A DNA stretch of 64,000 bases from Paenibacillus sp. H1-7. GTDB lineage: Bacteria > Bacillota > Bacilli > Paenibacillales > NBRC-103111. The notes beneath the pieces are model-generated. The model worked only from the letters and a program-made list of their open reading frames with translations, was not told the DNA's origin and did no database searches. The DNA is taken from the NCBI RefSeq assembly GCF_022354825.1, contig NZ_CP031168.1, forward strand, positions 6,945,501-7,009,500, given 5' to 3'. Position 1 is the stretch's first letter. Each line of letters starts with the position of its first letter. Of this stretch, positions 16,144 to 24,993 are shown in pieces. The position numbers were made by a program, and so were the translations under genes.

Positions 16144-16164
16144 TGTGTTCACTTCTCCTTCCCG

Positions 16165-17043
16165 CTACACCTTCACAACCGGTTTGGTGCCGAACCAGCC
16201 GGTCGGCTTCACATACAACACGAGGATGACAAACAAATAGATGATGATTTCCCGGAAATCCGAGGAAATGAACTGCGCGACCGCGACCTCGGCTAGCCCC
16301 AGCGCAAGGCCGGAAATGACGATACCCTTGGCGCTGTTGAGACCGGCCAATATCGCAACGGATATTGCCTTCAGCCCGAGCGACAGGCCGATGGAAGCGG
16401 ACACCGCGAAGTTCGTCGCCATCATCGCGCCTCCGAGGCCGCCCAGAATCCCGCACAGCATGTAGGCTGTTGCGACCACTCTGTGGCTGTTGATGCCGAC
16501 CAGCTCGACAGCGGTACGGTTATCTGCCGTCGCGCGGAGCCACAGACCCCAATGCGAATATTTGTAAAAATAAGCCAGTCCGGCAAAAAACAGCGCCGCC
16601 ACCGGGATGAAGATCAGCTCCTTCCAATACACGCCGGCTCCGAACAGCCGGACGATCTCCTCCCCGGCCGGGGACGGAACGACCCGTTCGTCCGGTCCCC
16701 ACAGAAATTGGGCGACGTCCTGAATGATGATGCCCGCTGCAATCGTGCTGAGCACCCATCCGACGGAGGAAGGGTCCGTGGCAAACTTGCGGACCGCCAG
16801 CCTTTCCATCACGATGCCCAGCACCCCAACGATAATGCCCGTCAGCAGCAGGGCGGGGATGAACGGGATGCCGCTTTTTACCGTAAAGCTGTACATCAGC
16901 ATGCCGCCCAGCATGACGAGCTGCCCCTGCGACATGTTCAAAGTGCCGTTAACGACGTACGTCAAGCTGTAGCCTAGAGCGATGAGCGCATACAGGCTGC
17001 CGATGGCGACTCCGCTCAGCAATATTTGTACCAGAGTAGACAT
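16165..17043 (-). CDS. Liv-type ABC transporter permease (LivH-like)
   Basis: A 292-residue inner-membrane permease of the HAAT family, with about eight hydrophobic segments and the family start VAIGSLYALIALGYSLTY. The cytoplasmic coupling region ATADNRTAVELVGIN is present. It forms the translocation pore with the LivM half of the next gene. It begins 16 bases after the binding-protein gene stop, with GAAGG before the ATG. Confidence 0.93.
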   Translation of the reverse strand: MSTLVQILLSGVAIGSLYALIALGYSLTYVVNGTLNMSQGQLVMLGGMLMYSFTVKSGIPFIPALLLTGIIVGVLGIVMERLAVRKFATDPSSVGWVLSTIAAGIIIQDVAQFLWGPDERVVPSPAGEEIVRLFGAGVYWKELIFIPVAALFFAGLAYFYKYSHWGLWLRATADNRTAVELVGINSHRVVATAYMLCGILGGLGGAMMATNFAVSASIGLSLGLKAISVAILAGLNSAKGIVISGLALGLAEVAVAQFISSDFREIIIYLFVILVLYVKPTGWFGTKPVVKV

Positions 17044-17059
17044 GAGGGGTCACTTCCTT

Positions 17060-18265
17060 CTATTGTTTGGCGGAAGGAATGAGCACGCCGTCCTTCCACA
17101 CATTCATCAAGTACGAATTCACGTCCACAGCATCGTGGTTTTCCTTGGTAAATACTTTATCCCAATCCCGAATGACGCCTTTGTACGGACCTGTGTTCGT
17201 TTCCAGCGTATTTTTCAGCGCCTCGCGGTCTTTGGCCAGATCTCCCTTCAGCTCGGTTTTCTTGATCGCATCGAACAAAATCATGGCTCCGTCGAACCCT
17301 TGTGCTGCGGATGCGAACGTCGTCGGAATGTGCCCGAACTTCGTCTTGAACGCATCGAGAAACTTCTTGGCCTGCTCCCTTGTCTGCTCCCCGGAGAAAT
17401 TAGCCGTCTGAATGGCATACGTTCCGTTCGTCAAAGCCCCGCCTACCTCGTAAATGCCTTTGGACACCATGCCGTTCTCGCCGATCACCGGCACATTCCA
17501 GCCCGCCTTCTCCATCGCCTTCAGCACGTACCCGTTGGATGCGCCCATCCCGAACAAGTAGATTACTTCCGCTCCCGCCGCCTTCGCTTTGGCGACCTGA
17601 GCCGTCATGTCCTGATCCTTCAGGTTGAACGACTCGACCGCGACCGGCTTCGCTCCTTCCGCAGCCAAAGCCTTCGTCATCGCGGACAACGCCCCGTTTC
17701 CATAACCACCACTCTCATGGAGAATAGCGATTTTCGTCGTGTTAAAATGCTTCTTGATGAAGCCGAGCGCGTATTTGGCGGTAATATCCGCGTTCATCCG
17801 CACGCCGAACGTCCACGGCATCCCGTTCAGCACCGATTCCGGCACGTTGGATGTCAGCACCAGGAATGGCAGCTTCTCTTCCTTAACAATCGGCGATTGA
17901 GCCAGCATGACAGTGCTGTTGAAGCCGCCGAGCGCCGCCAGCACCTTCTCCTTCTGGGCAAAATCGCGGACGATGCTGACCCCTCTCGTCGGGTTTTCTT
18001 CCGTATCCCTCACGACAAGCTCGACCTGACGGCCGTTGATGCCGCCGTCCTTGTTGACGAAATCTACGGCGATCTGCGCGCCTTTATAAATGTTTTCCGC
18101 CGTTTCCGCGTTGCCGCCCGTCGCTTCGGTGGACATCCCGATACGAATCGGCGCCGCACCGCCTTGACCGCCGCTCGTGCTTGATGCCGACTCGCTGCTG
18201 CCGCAGCCGGCCAAAGCCGACGCCGCTAACGTTACTGCCGTTATGAGACCGTATATTTTTTTCAT
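17060..18265 (-). CDS. Liv-type periplasmic-fold binding lipoprotein (LivJ-like)
   Basis: A 401-residue type I substrate-binding protein (Peripla_BP_6 fold). Signal and lipobox are LAGC (Cys21), followed by APIRIGMSTEATGGNAETAENIYKG-type family start, and INGRQVELVVRDTE. Members bind branched-chain amino acids, urea, short amides or aromatic compounds. With two amidohydrolases in the operon, an amide or heterocycle is more likely than leucine, but this is inference. ATG at 18265 is preferred over in-frame GTG at 18274, which is only 2 bases from AGGAG. The leader has three TTTAGTT repeats. Confidence 0.92.
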   Translation of the reverse strand: MKKIYGLITAVTLAASALAGCGSSESASSTSGGQGGAAPIRIGMSTEATGGNAETAENIYKGAQIAVDFVNKDGGINGRQVELVVRDTEENPTRGVSIVRDFAQKEKVLAALGGFNSTVMLAQSPIVKEEKLPFLVLTSNVPESVLNGMPWTFGVRMNADITAKYALGFIKKHFNTTKIAILHESGGYGNGALSAMTKALAAEGAKPVAVESFNLKDQDMTAQVAKAKAAGAEVIYLFGMGASNGYVLKAMEKAGWNVPVIGENGMVSKGIYEVGGALTNGTYAIQTANFSGEQTREQAKKFLDAFKTKFGHIPTTFASAAQGFDGAMILFDAIKKTELKGDLAKDREALKNTLETNTGPYKGVIRDWDKVFTKENHDAVDVNSYLMNVWKDGVLIPSAKQ

Positions 18266-18292
18266 TGTTATCACCGCTCCTGTGCTATATAT

Positions 18293-18324
18293 TTTAGTTC
18301 TTTTGTTTAGTTTTCAGTTTAGTT
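18293..18324 (-). promoter_or_regulatory. three TTTAGTT direct repeats in the livJ leader
   Basis: TTTAGTT occurs at 18293, 18306 and 18318 (13- and 12-base spacing), read as AACTAAA on the coding strand, just upstream of the binding-protein gene. The pattern suggests a protein-binding array or an A/T-rich upstream element. The same heptamer appears near promoters at 10798 and 26661. Confidence 0.35.
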
Positions 18325-18483
18325 CGTGCCTATATCTGCTCTTGTTTCCCTCTTTCCGTGTGCGAATGGTGATCCGCTGCATCAGACGACGGATTCCATA
18401 CAGTTGGCTCGTTAACCAGGAAGAGTGCCGCAACCGCTTCTTGTTTCTTTACTATTGCCGCCATCTATTCTCGGCATGATCAT

Positions 18484-19743
18484 TCACCACGAACCGGACC
18501 GCAGCTGCATCCTGCTGGATTGCGCCGTTACCATCCCCCTCTTCCATACCATCCTCCGCTCGGGTCTGCTCAACACCGTTTCGGCTGCGCAATCGACGGG
18601 CAGCAGCACCAGATCGGCAGGACAGCCGAGCTGTATGCCGTAATCCGCAATCCCCAGCGCAGCTGCTGCGCGATAGGTCGTCATCCGAAGCAGCTCGCCA
18701 AGCTCCTCATCGCTGCCCATGTAGGCAGTGTGGGCGAGCAGCCACGCCATATCGAGAGGATCTCCAGTGCCGAAAGGCGTAAAGGCGTTGCGAATGTTGT
18801 TGGTTCCATACAAAACGCTAGCCCCCCGCTCCATAAGCAGTTTGATCGGTGTCAGCCCTCGTCTCGTTTTTTCCGTATCCCCTCTGCCGTTCAAATACAA
18901 ATCCGTAGCAGGCAGCGATATGATGTGAATACCCGCTTCCGCAATATGCTCAGCAATGGCCGCCGCCCGGTCGTACGGAACGGAACCGAGGGAGGTTACA
19001 TGTCCTGCCGCAACCATCCCCTGCAGGCCTCTCTCTATCGTCATGGCCGCAATTCGCTCGATGTTCAGCTCCTCTGGGTTATCGGAGAAGTCTGCATGGA
19101 AGTCGACCGGCTTGCCGTACTTCTCCGCCAGGTCGAACACGAACGCCAGATGCTCCTCCACATCGCGGTCGTTATAAGGAATGCCTCCGACGGCATCCGC
19201 TCCCATCACAATTGCCTCCTCTATCCACTCCGCCGTACCTGGCTGTTGAAAGATCCCTTCCTGCGGAAACGCCACGATCTGGATATCCAGCACCTGCCTC
19301 AGCTGCTCCTTCAGCTCCAGCACAACCTCCATCGCATCCAGCTTCAAAATCGGATCGATCTCCACATGGCACCGCAAATGCGTAACCCCATGAAGTACGG
19401 CCTGCCTCAGCACCTGCAGCGAGCGTTCGCGGATATCTTCGCGGGTGAACATTTTTTTCATCGCCGCCGTCAGCCGGATAGCTTCCTGCAGCGAGGACGG
19501 CTTCCGGTCCATTCGCGAAAGCAAATGAGCCTTCTCCAAATGAATATGGCTCTCGACCAATCCCGGAATGAGCAAGCCTCCTTCCGCATCCACCGTCTGC
19601 TCCGCCGATCCGGTCCAAGTGCCGGAAGGAACGAGCCGGACGATTTTTCCATCGGCAATCCCTATATCCATCGCCGACTCATAGCCCTCGATCGAACAAT
19701 TGATGATTCGCCATTGCAGTCTGCTGGAGACCTCCACTGCCAT
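18484..19743 (-). CDS. cytosine deaminase-like amidohydrolase with altered metal site
   Basis: A 419-residue paralogue of the amidohydrolase at 12375. It keeps VESHIHLEK (His66, His68), a LRCHVEIDP segment, DFHADF and AAGHVTSLG. The segment matching GTDNIRDSW reads GTNNIRNAF: the Asp that aligns with catalytic Asp313 of cytosine deaminase is Asn (codons AAC AAC). It may therefore be inactive, use another acid, or act on a different ring. It is the first gene after the divergent promoter with the PucR regulator, 218 bases before livJ. AAAGGGGGC precedes the ATG. Confidence 0.8.
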   Translation of the reverse strand: MAVEVSSRLQWRIINCSIEGYESAMDIGIADGKIVRLVPSGTWTGSAEQTVDAEGGLLIPGLVESHIHLEKAHLLSRMDRKPSSLQEAIRLTAAMKKMFTREDIRERSLQVLRQAVLHGVTHLRCHVEIDPILKLDAMEVVLELKEQLRQVLDIQIVAFPQEGIFQQPGTAEWIEEAIVMGADAVGGIPYNDRDVEEHLAFVFDLAEKYGKPVDFHADFSDNPEELNIERIAAMTIERGLQGMVAAGHVTSLGSVPYDRAAAIAEHIAEAGIHIISLPATDLYLNGRGDTEKTRRGLTPIKLLMERGASVLYGTNNIRNAFTPFGTGDPLDMAWLLAHTAYMGSDEELGELLRMTTYRAAAALGIADYGIQLGCPADLVLLPVDCAAETVLSRPERRMVWKRGMVTAQSSRMQLRSGSW

Positions 19744-19759
19744 TTGCCCGCCCCCTTTA

Positions 19760-19773
19760 ATCTAATGTTAGAT
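19760..19773. promoter_or_regulatory. 14-bp inverted repeat in the PucR/amidohydrolase promoter region
   Basis: ATCTAATGTTAGAT is a 6+2+6 inverted repeat 17 bases before the amidohydrolase start. On the minus strand a possible promoter lies upstream (ATGACT, 17 bases, TATTAT, at about 19800-19830). It is a candidate operator for the divergent PucR-type regulator. Confidence 0.4.
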
Positions 19774-19947
19774 AAAGTAACATCATCTTCTCTTCATGTT
19801 GCTATAATATCCGCTAGCCTTTCGAAAGTCATTGGTCGATCCATCTAAAAACAAAGGGTTACCGCTAGATCATTCGTACAAATCATTTACAGACGGCATT
19901 TTCAATGTTAATTTTAATTACATAACGAACTAAAAGGTGGTAAGAAC

Positions 19948-21600
19948 ATGCTGTTACAGGAGCTCTTAACCATTCCTATCTATAACCGCGCGCATATTAT
20001 GGCAGGGCACAGCGGGCTGTCCCGTACCGTACAGTCGGTCAATATTATGGATGCACCGGACATCATTACCTTCCTGAAGCCGGGCGATCTGCTGCTGACG
20101 AACGGCTATTTCATGAAAGATTCCCCAGATAAGCTCATCGAGCTGATACGCAGCATGGACAAAATAGGCTGTACCGGTCTTGGGGTCAAAACCAAACGGT
20201 TTGCTCTCGAAATTACCGAGGAAGCCTTTCAGGAAGCGGAACGGCTGCAATTTCCGATCATCGAGCTTTCATCCGTCGACCACTCTCTTGGGGAAATATT
20301 TCAGCAATCGACCAGCTTTCTTTTGGAAAATACGAACCACGAGCTTCATTATGCGCTAACGATCCACAAGCAATTTTCCTCCATGATCATGCACGGAAAA
20401 GGCATTCCGGATATTATCGAAACATTGACCGGACTGCTCGGCTCTCCTGTTTTGCTAGCTAGCCTAAAGCTTCAAATCAGCGGACAATCCCGCCACTTCC
20501 AGAGCTCCGGCATGAAAAGGACGCTTGGCTGCATAATCGACGCTCTGGGTACACTGCCTGCCATCGATTCACCGGTCTCCTTGTGCCTGACTCATCCCGA
20601 AGTCTCGGATTACCGCTTTATTCAGCTGTACCCGATCTACACGTACCGGCATGAAGGGTATTTAATTGCACTGCGGAGCAGCCCTTCCGACAGCAAAATG
20701 GCCGCCTTGGCGCTGGAGCAGGCAGCGAATGTGATCGGCTTGGAGTTTACGAAGAAGCAGGCGGTGAAGGAGCGGTCGCGCAGGTATAAGAACGAATTTT
20801 TCTCTGATTTGATCGAAGGCTTTCTTACATCGGAGCAGGAGGTGGTCCATCGGGGTAAAAAGTACGGCTTGAAAGCAAAAGGAACGTCGCTCATGATCGT
20901 CGCCAAAAAGGACGAATGGACCGACTCCGGTTCAACCAATACCGTATCTCTGCAGGAAGAAAAGCTCATTTCCGAGCGGGACGTTCATTATGAATGGATC
21001 AAGCGGCTCATTTCGCAGATGGACATTCCTTTTGTCATGTTCACCAAAAACGACGTGTTCGGACTGCTGCTGTTCATCCGTCAGCCGGATTCGGAGGAAT
21101 CGGGGCTGATCGGGCAGCTGGAGCAGGTAGTCGAGCAATTGTACCGGGAATCTCAGCTTAGTATGTCGTTCGGCGTCGGCCATCGGGTTACCGGTGTGCT
21201 GGATATCGGGCTGTCGTTCAAGGAGGCTCATAAAGCGCTGCAAATCGGGTATCAGATGAAAAAAACGAGGTTTGTCCGGTCGCATCAGGCCAACGACTTC
21301 AGCCACCTGTTTCGGATGGTTCCGCTCGACGAGCTGAAGCAGTATTATGACGAAACGTTTAAAAGCTTGCTGGCTAACGACGAAGGAGAGCAAAACGAGC
21401 TGCTGAAGACGCTGCACGCTTATTACGAGAATCACTGCCAGCTTGTAGAGACGGCGAAGCAGCTGTTCGTACATCGCAACACAGTCATCTACCGGCTGGA
21501 AAAATGCGAAAAGCTGACCGGACGCAAGCTGAAGGATCCGACGGAAAGCCTGCGCTTTCGCATCGCGTTCGCTATCGAGCAGCTTCTTAATATAAAATGA
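19948..21600 (+). CDS. PucR-family transcriptional regulator
   Basis: A 550-residue regulator. Residues 1-125 are a PucR sensor domain (VNIMDAPDIITFLKPGDLLLT without the run exceeding the family core), the middle about 290-420 is CdaR/GGDEF-like, and the C terminus is the PucR helix-turn-helix (VETAKQLFVHRNTVIYRLEK). PucR of Bacillus controls purine and allantoin breakdown in response to ring-opened intermediates. Here it diverges from an amidohydrolase-Liv transporter operon, strongly suggesting it controls uptake and hydrolysis of a nitrogen heterocycle or amide. AAGGTGG precedes the ATG. Confidence 0.9.
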   Translation: MLLQELLTIPIYNRAHIMAGHSGLSRTVQSVNIMDAPDIITFLKPGDLLLTNGYFMKDSPDKLIELIRSMDKIGCTGLGVKTKRFALEITEEAFQEAERLQFPIIELSSVDHSLGEIFQQSTSFLLENTNHELHYALTIHKQFSSMIMHGKGIPDIIETLTGLLGSPVLLASLKLQISGQSRHFQSSGMKRTLGCIIDALGTLPAIDSPVSLCLTHPEVSDYRFIQLYPIYTYRHEGYLIALRSSPSDSKMAALALEQAANVIGLEFTKKQAVKERSRRYKNEFFSDLIEGFLTSEQEVVHRGKKYGLKAKGTSLMIVAKKDEWTDSGSTNTVSLQEEKLISERDVHYEWIKRLISQMDIPFVMFTKNDVFGLLLFIRQPDSEESGLIGQLEQVVEQLYRESQLSMSFGVGHRVTGVLDIGLSFKEAHKALQIGYQMKKTRFVRSHQANDFSHLFRMVPLDELKQYYDETFKSLLANDEGEQNELLKTLHAYYENHCQLVETAKQLFVHRNTVIYRLEKCEKLTGRKLKDPTESLRFRIAFAIEQLLNIK

Positions 21601-21748
21601 TTTTTTGGGGGACGGCATTCCTGCCGGCTGACCTGGGAGAAACTCATGCAATAATGATAAGACGCTGATAATCCCACGGCTGTCCGTAACCTTCCTCGGT
21701 ACACCATGTCTATATGGTATGAATTGCTATATGTGGAAAAGGGGTGCC

Positions 21749-22564
21749 GTGTTGCCATCATTCGTTAACAAGCCGATTTTCATGTTTTACCTTGTTGGAA
21801 TCAGCAGCTTCCTTATAGGCTGCCTGTACTATCCGGTGTTCCCCTGGTACATACTCGGTGATGTGAAGGAATCGGAAATCGGGAGCTGGGGGGTCCTATC
21901 CATGGTCGGCGGAGCGGCATCCATTGTCGGAGCCACTGCCATTAACTTGGCCTCTGTCCGAGTGCAAAAAGCTTTGCTCCTCTTGTCCTTTGTCGGCTTG
22001 GCTCTATTGATTTTAGCGCAGGTACCCGCATTGTTTAGTTGGCTCTTTTACGGGGGAGTATTCACCCGCCACTGGATACCTTGGCCAGTGCTTGGCACGG
22101 TCATAGGCATGGCGCTGCATGTTTGGCTTGGCCTTGCCGCACTCATCACAATGGTATCTGCCGGTAAGGCACTTCGCGGTGGGATAGAGCCGGGATTTAA
22201 GCTAAGCCGCAGAGGATGGTTATCCTTTGCCAGCGTGCTGCTGCTGGTGCTCGGAGCACTATGGGGCTGGGAGGAGTATCAAAACCGCCACTGGATCGCT
22301 TCGATAAGCCCTGCTGACGGGGCGGTGAATGTGCCTCTCAACGCAGTGGTGTCTGTGACATGGAAAGGAAGCTATGACAGCATGGGTATGAAAATAGATT
22401 ATGCGGACGATCCGCATCTCCCCACCCCGGGCACAACCGCCGGCTCGCAATACGGCATTAGCTTCACGCCAGAACAGCCTTATTTGCCGGGGCGCAAAGT
22501 AGTCGTTACGGTTGAAGCGGGCAGGCGCTCCCATACGTTCGCCTTTACGACAGCGCAGCAGTGA
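21749..22564 (+). CDS. membrane protein with C-terminal Ig-like (Big_5-type) domain
   Basis: About 271 residues. The first 175 hold four to five transmembrane segments. After a last helix (SFASVLLLVLGALWGW) comes an extracellular domain of about 80 residues starting ISPADGAVNVPLNAVVSVTW, typical of SbsA/Big_5 Ig-like repeats. I do not recognise the whole protein and assign no function. Start is uncertain: GTG 21749 or TTG 21752 follow AAAAGGGG, while ATG 21719 has no ribosome site. Confidence 0.7.
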   Translation: MLPSFVNKPIFMFYLVGISSFLIGCLYYPVFPWYILGDVKESEIGSWGVLSMVGGAASIVGATAINLASVRVQKALLLLSFVGLALLILAQVPALFSWLFYGGVFTRHWIPWPVLGTVIGMALHVWLGLAALITMVSAGKALRGGIEPGFKLSRRGWLSFASVLLLVLGALWGWEEYQNRHWIASISPADGAVNVPLNAVVSVTWKGSYDSMGMKIDYADDPHLPTPGTTAGSQYGISFTPEQPYLPGRKVVVTVEAGRRSHTFAFTTAQQ

Positions 22565-22586
22565 CGGGTGTAAAGGATGTGAACGG

Positions 22587-22624
22587 GAAAAACAAAGCGG
22601 CTGCCGATCTTATACGACAGCCGC
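22587..22624 (-). terminator. terminator hairpin, AT-rich islet operon
   Basis: GCGGCTG (22597-22603) pairs with CAGCCGC (22618-22624); the A-rich GGGAAAAACAAA on the left provides a T tail on the minus strand. It lies between convergent genes ending at 22564 (+) and 22651 (-). Confidence 0.75.
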
Positions 22625-22650
22625 GGATTCATTAATTATTTAGTTGGATT

Positions 22651-23022
22651 TTAGTTATTTCTAAAGTCAAACTTATCATAAGGAACATTTAATCTATGCC
22701 CGTTTATGACAACTGTATCGTTATCTATCCATTCAATATCAGCAGTTGCCTCACGATAATTCCAATAGATATTTTTCATCTTATTTTTTTGGTTATTGAA
22801 AACTAGTTCACCTCGTATAGAATACGAAGTCGTAGCTCCTCCATTTGAAACATATGCTTTTACAGTATAGGCTCCGTCTGTGGATACTTCTTCTGTAAGA
22901 TAATCTCCTCTTGGCAATCTGCTCATATCAAAGAATGCCCAATATACGCAATATCCAATTATACAAAGGAATAACAAACTGATGCTGATAAGAATTCTAT
23001 TTAGTTTGTTTCTTCTATTCAT
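22651..23022 (-). CDS. DUF5412-like small membrane-anchored protein
   Basis: A 123-residue protein with one N-terminal transmembrane helix (ILISISLLFLCIIGYCVYW) and an extracellular beta-rich domain. Segments DGAYTVKAYVSNGGATTSYS and NDTVVINGHRLNVP match what I recall of the DUF5412 family, of unknown function. It begins 7 bases after the preceding gene with TTAGGAG before its ATG. It lies in an AT-rich islet that differs from the GC-richer neighbours. Confidence 0.7.
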   Translation of the reverse strand: MNRRNKLNRILISISLLFLCIIGYCVYWAFFDMSRLPRGDYLTEEVSTDGAYTVKAYVSNGGATTSYSIRGELVFNNQKNKMKNIYWNYREATADIEWIDNDTVVINGHRLNVPYDKFDFRNN

Positions 23023-23029
23023 ATGTCTC

Positions 23030-23428
23030 CTAAGTTAATAATTCAGCATTTGCATGTAGATCTAGAATTTCAATTACTTCTGCAATCGCTACTTTTCGTG
23101 ATCCTTCCATCAAATAACCGATAACGCCTTTTTTAATCCGATTCACGTGTACTTGTTTCCTCATCGCTGGGAAAAGAATCCACATCCTTGCAGTTCCTTC
23201 AACTTGAACAGGATTAACATCATCTAAAAGAACATTCCCATATACGTCCTCAAACTCTGGATGTATTATATAGATTCCTTCTGCTATGTCATCCCCATCA
23301 TAAAAAAAGTCGGATCGATATCCTTGAAAAACAGGTTTCTTTCTCCCGTCCTCTTCTGGAGAGTAAAACCTATACTTTACTCTAAAATCAGCTTTATGCT
23401 TTAATCTTTCATCATAAGGTATCCACAT
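23030..23428 (-). CDS. stand-alone EF-Tu domain III-like protein
   Basis: A 132-residue protein whose residues 13-42 and 105-125 read like domain III of elongation factor Tu. SPEEDGRKKPVFQGYRSDFF compares with [20 protein letters not shown], and YLMEGSRKVAIAEVIEIL compares with AIREGGRTVGAGVVTEI. There is no GTPase domain. The gene has a good ribosome site (GGAGGGAG) and is followed within 7 bases by the DUF5412-like gene. Function unknown; small genes of this style often accompany toxin-immunity loci, but no toxin is seen here. Confidence 0.65.
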   Translation of the reverse strand: MWIPYDERLKHKADFRVKYRFYSPEEDGRKKPVFQGYRSDFFYDGDDIAEGIYIIHPEFEDVYGNVLLDDVNPVQVEGTARMWILFPAMRKQVHVNRIKKGVIGYLMEGSRKVAIAEVIEILDLHANAELLT

Positions 23429-23478
23429 TTATCTCCCTCCTATGGTGATAATCCACTAAAGGTCTCCAGATTTTAAAA

Positions 23479-23754
23479 TTACTTTTCATTCTCATCGCTT
23501 TCAAAATGAAAGTGCTCATGGTAGACATTATCCATACCAACCAATTTCCCACTTTTTTTGTGATAATAAGCGAAATTACGGTTCAGGGGAAGTTTAAGTA
23601 ATTGATAATTCGTATCTTTTGGCAATGAATAAATATCTTCTAACGCCTCATCACGAGTAGTGTATAGAGCTATTGGAAAAAAATTTGGAAATCGACCCGT
23701 ATTATCAGCAACAAAAATTCCCCATATAAACTCACCACGCACGATCTGCCACAC
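23479..23754 (-). CDS. small hypothetical protein, 91 residues
   Basis: Not recognised. It is soluble, with aromatic-rich segments (GEFIWGIFVADNTGRFPNFF) and a His-rich end HEHFHFESDENEK. The only starts are GTG codons (23754 or 23742), with GATGGAG upstream. It lies in a row of four small genes on the same strand in the AT-rich islet, 50 bases before the EF-Tu-III-like gene, so it is probably co-transcribed. An immunity-type role would be speculation. Confidence 0.5.
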   Translation of the reverse strand: MWQIVRGEFIWGIFVADNTGRFPNFFPIALYTTRDEALEDIYSLPKDTNYQLLKLPLNRNFAYYHKKSGKLVGMDNVYHEHFHFESDENEK

Positions 23755-23797
23755 TCCATCTCATACTCGACTGAAAATTTATTAAAGTTTAGTCAAG

Positions 23798-24067
23798 CTA
23801 TTTTATCTCTAACACCTTATCCTTTAAGTTCAACATGTCCCAAAAGTCTACCTCATCTAGGTCGGAACATCCGATGATCATTTCGTATTGTTCGTTTACT
23901 TTTATTATTTCAGTAATTACTCCCGAGACCTGCAGGTGTTGATTTAAATACACATGAATCTCCATACCTTCAACCATCTGACCGTTTATCAATTCACCTT
24001 GGATCATAAAAGCAGTTTCTGTCTTCCGCGTTTGCCGTATTTTAAATTCCGCGATCTGCCCCTCCAT
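23798..24067 (-). CDS. small beta-barrel-like protein, possibly translation-factor domain II-like
   Basis: About 89 residues. AFMIQGELINGQMVEGMEI, then alternating hydrophobic strands and a final LNLKDKVLEI, loosely recall the beta-barrel domain II of translational GTPases (xIxGxVxxGxVxxGxxI ... GDxL). The resemblance is weak but notable beside an EF-Tu domain III-like gene. Start uncertain: ATG 24067 or GTG 24076, neither with a strong ribosome site. First gene of the islet operon. Confidence 0.5.
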   Translation of the reverse strand: MEGQIAEFKIRQTRKTETAFMIQGELINGQMVEGMEIHVYLNQHLQVSGVITEIIKVNEQYEMIIGCSDLDEVDFWDMLNLKDKVLEIK

Positions 24068-24258
24068 AAAGCTCACAAGCTCGATAAATCATAACTAAAT
24101 ATTCGTTTACTGGTTAAATTATCCTGCCTAATAAATCAACGAATTCCAGACATCATACCATAAGCAAATGACTATATAATATTGTTCTCCCGTTGATAGG
24201 GAAGGTACAATGGGACTCAGAACCATAAAGACTGATGCAGATAGAGAGGACTAATACG

Positions 24259-24978
24259 ATGAATCGATTCGCATTTGTGACCGGAGCCGATCACGGTTTG
24301 GGCTACGCCTTCGCGGAAGGGCTGCTGGAGCGTGGCTATTCCGTTTTTGCCGGGCAATATTTGGCTGACAAGGGGGATCTTGACCAATTAGGTGAAAAGT
24401 ATCCCGATCAGTTGACTCTTGTTCCTCTGGATATTTCGAGCAGTGACAGTGTCACGACGGCGGTTGAGAAGGCTCGTGAATTGACGGACCGCTTGGATTT
24501 GCTGATCAACAATGCTGCAATCCTGGGGGATATTCGAGCCAAGGTGACGGAGCCGCTGGATATCGAGGAGATCCAGGAAGTGTTTAATGTTAACACTCTC
24601 GGTACGCTTCGAGTAACGAATGCCTTAACTCCCTTGATACTTCAGAGCGAGACGAAGCTGATCGTCAATATCTCATCGGAAGCCGGAAGTATCGCCACCT
24701 GCTGGAGGGAAAGCTGGTTCGCTTATTGCATGTCCAAGGCTGCCCTCAACATGCAGTCGGCGTTAATCCACAACGAACTGAAGAAGCTGGGCGGTCAAGT
24801 GATGGTGGTCCATCCCGGCCATGTACGAAGCTATATGCAAGGGGTTCTTGATGAGAAAGGCAGCTTGACACCTGCTGAATCTGCCGGCCAAATTTTGGGC
24901 TTGGTGGGTAGACATAAGGAATTTATGGGGGATCGTCCTGCTTTTCTGAACTATAAAGGGGAAGCGATGGAATGGTAA
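24259..24978 (+). CDS. SDR-family NAD(P)-dependent oxidoreductase
   Basis: A 239-residue short-chain dehydrogenase. The nucleotide-binding motif is FVTGADHGLGYAFAEGL (TGxxxGxG) and the structural motif is LINNAAIL (NNAG variant). Catalytic Ser comes from NISSEAGS, with Tyr and Lys from FAYCMSKAALN. The C-sniffer-like layout fits reductases of small carbonyl compounds. Start ATG 24259 has AGAGAGGA upstream; an in-frame ATG at 24235 has none. It stands alone, so substrate and pathway are unknown. Confidence 0.88.
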   Translation: MNRFAFVTGADHGLGYAFAEGLLERGYSVFAGQYLADKGDLDQLGEKYPDQLTLVPLDISSSDSVTTAVEKARELTDRLDLLINNAAILGDIRAKVTEPLDIEEIQEVFNVNTLGTLRVTNALTPLILQSETKLIVNISSEAGSIATCWRESWFAYCMSKAALNMQSALIHNELKKLGGQVMVVHPGHVRSYMQGVLDEKGSLTPAESAGQILGLVGRHKEFMGDRPAFLNYKGEAMEW

Positions 24979-24993
24979 TTCGTCGCTTACATA

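Noticed and set aside
16982..18184. 400-codon plus-strand ORF antisense to the Liv binding protein
   Set aside because: Shadow of a clear lipoprotein gene; His/Arg-rich composition typical of antisense frames.
18520..19848. 442-codon plus-strand ORF antisense to the amidohydrolase
   Set aside because: It shadows a well-supported minus-strand gene in GC-rich codons and has no recognisable domains.
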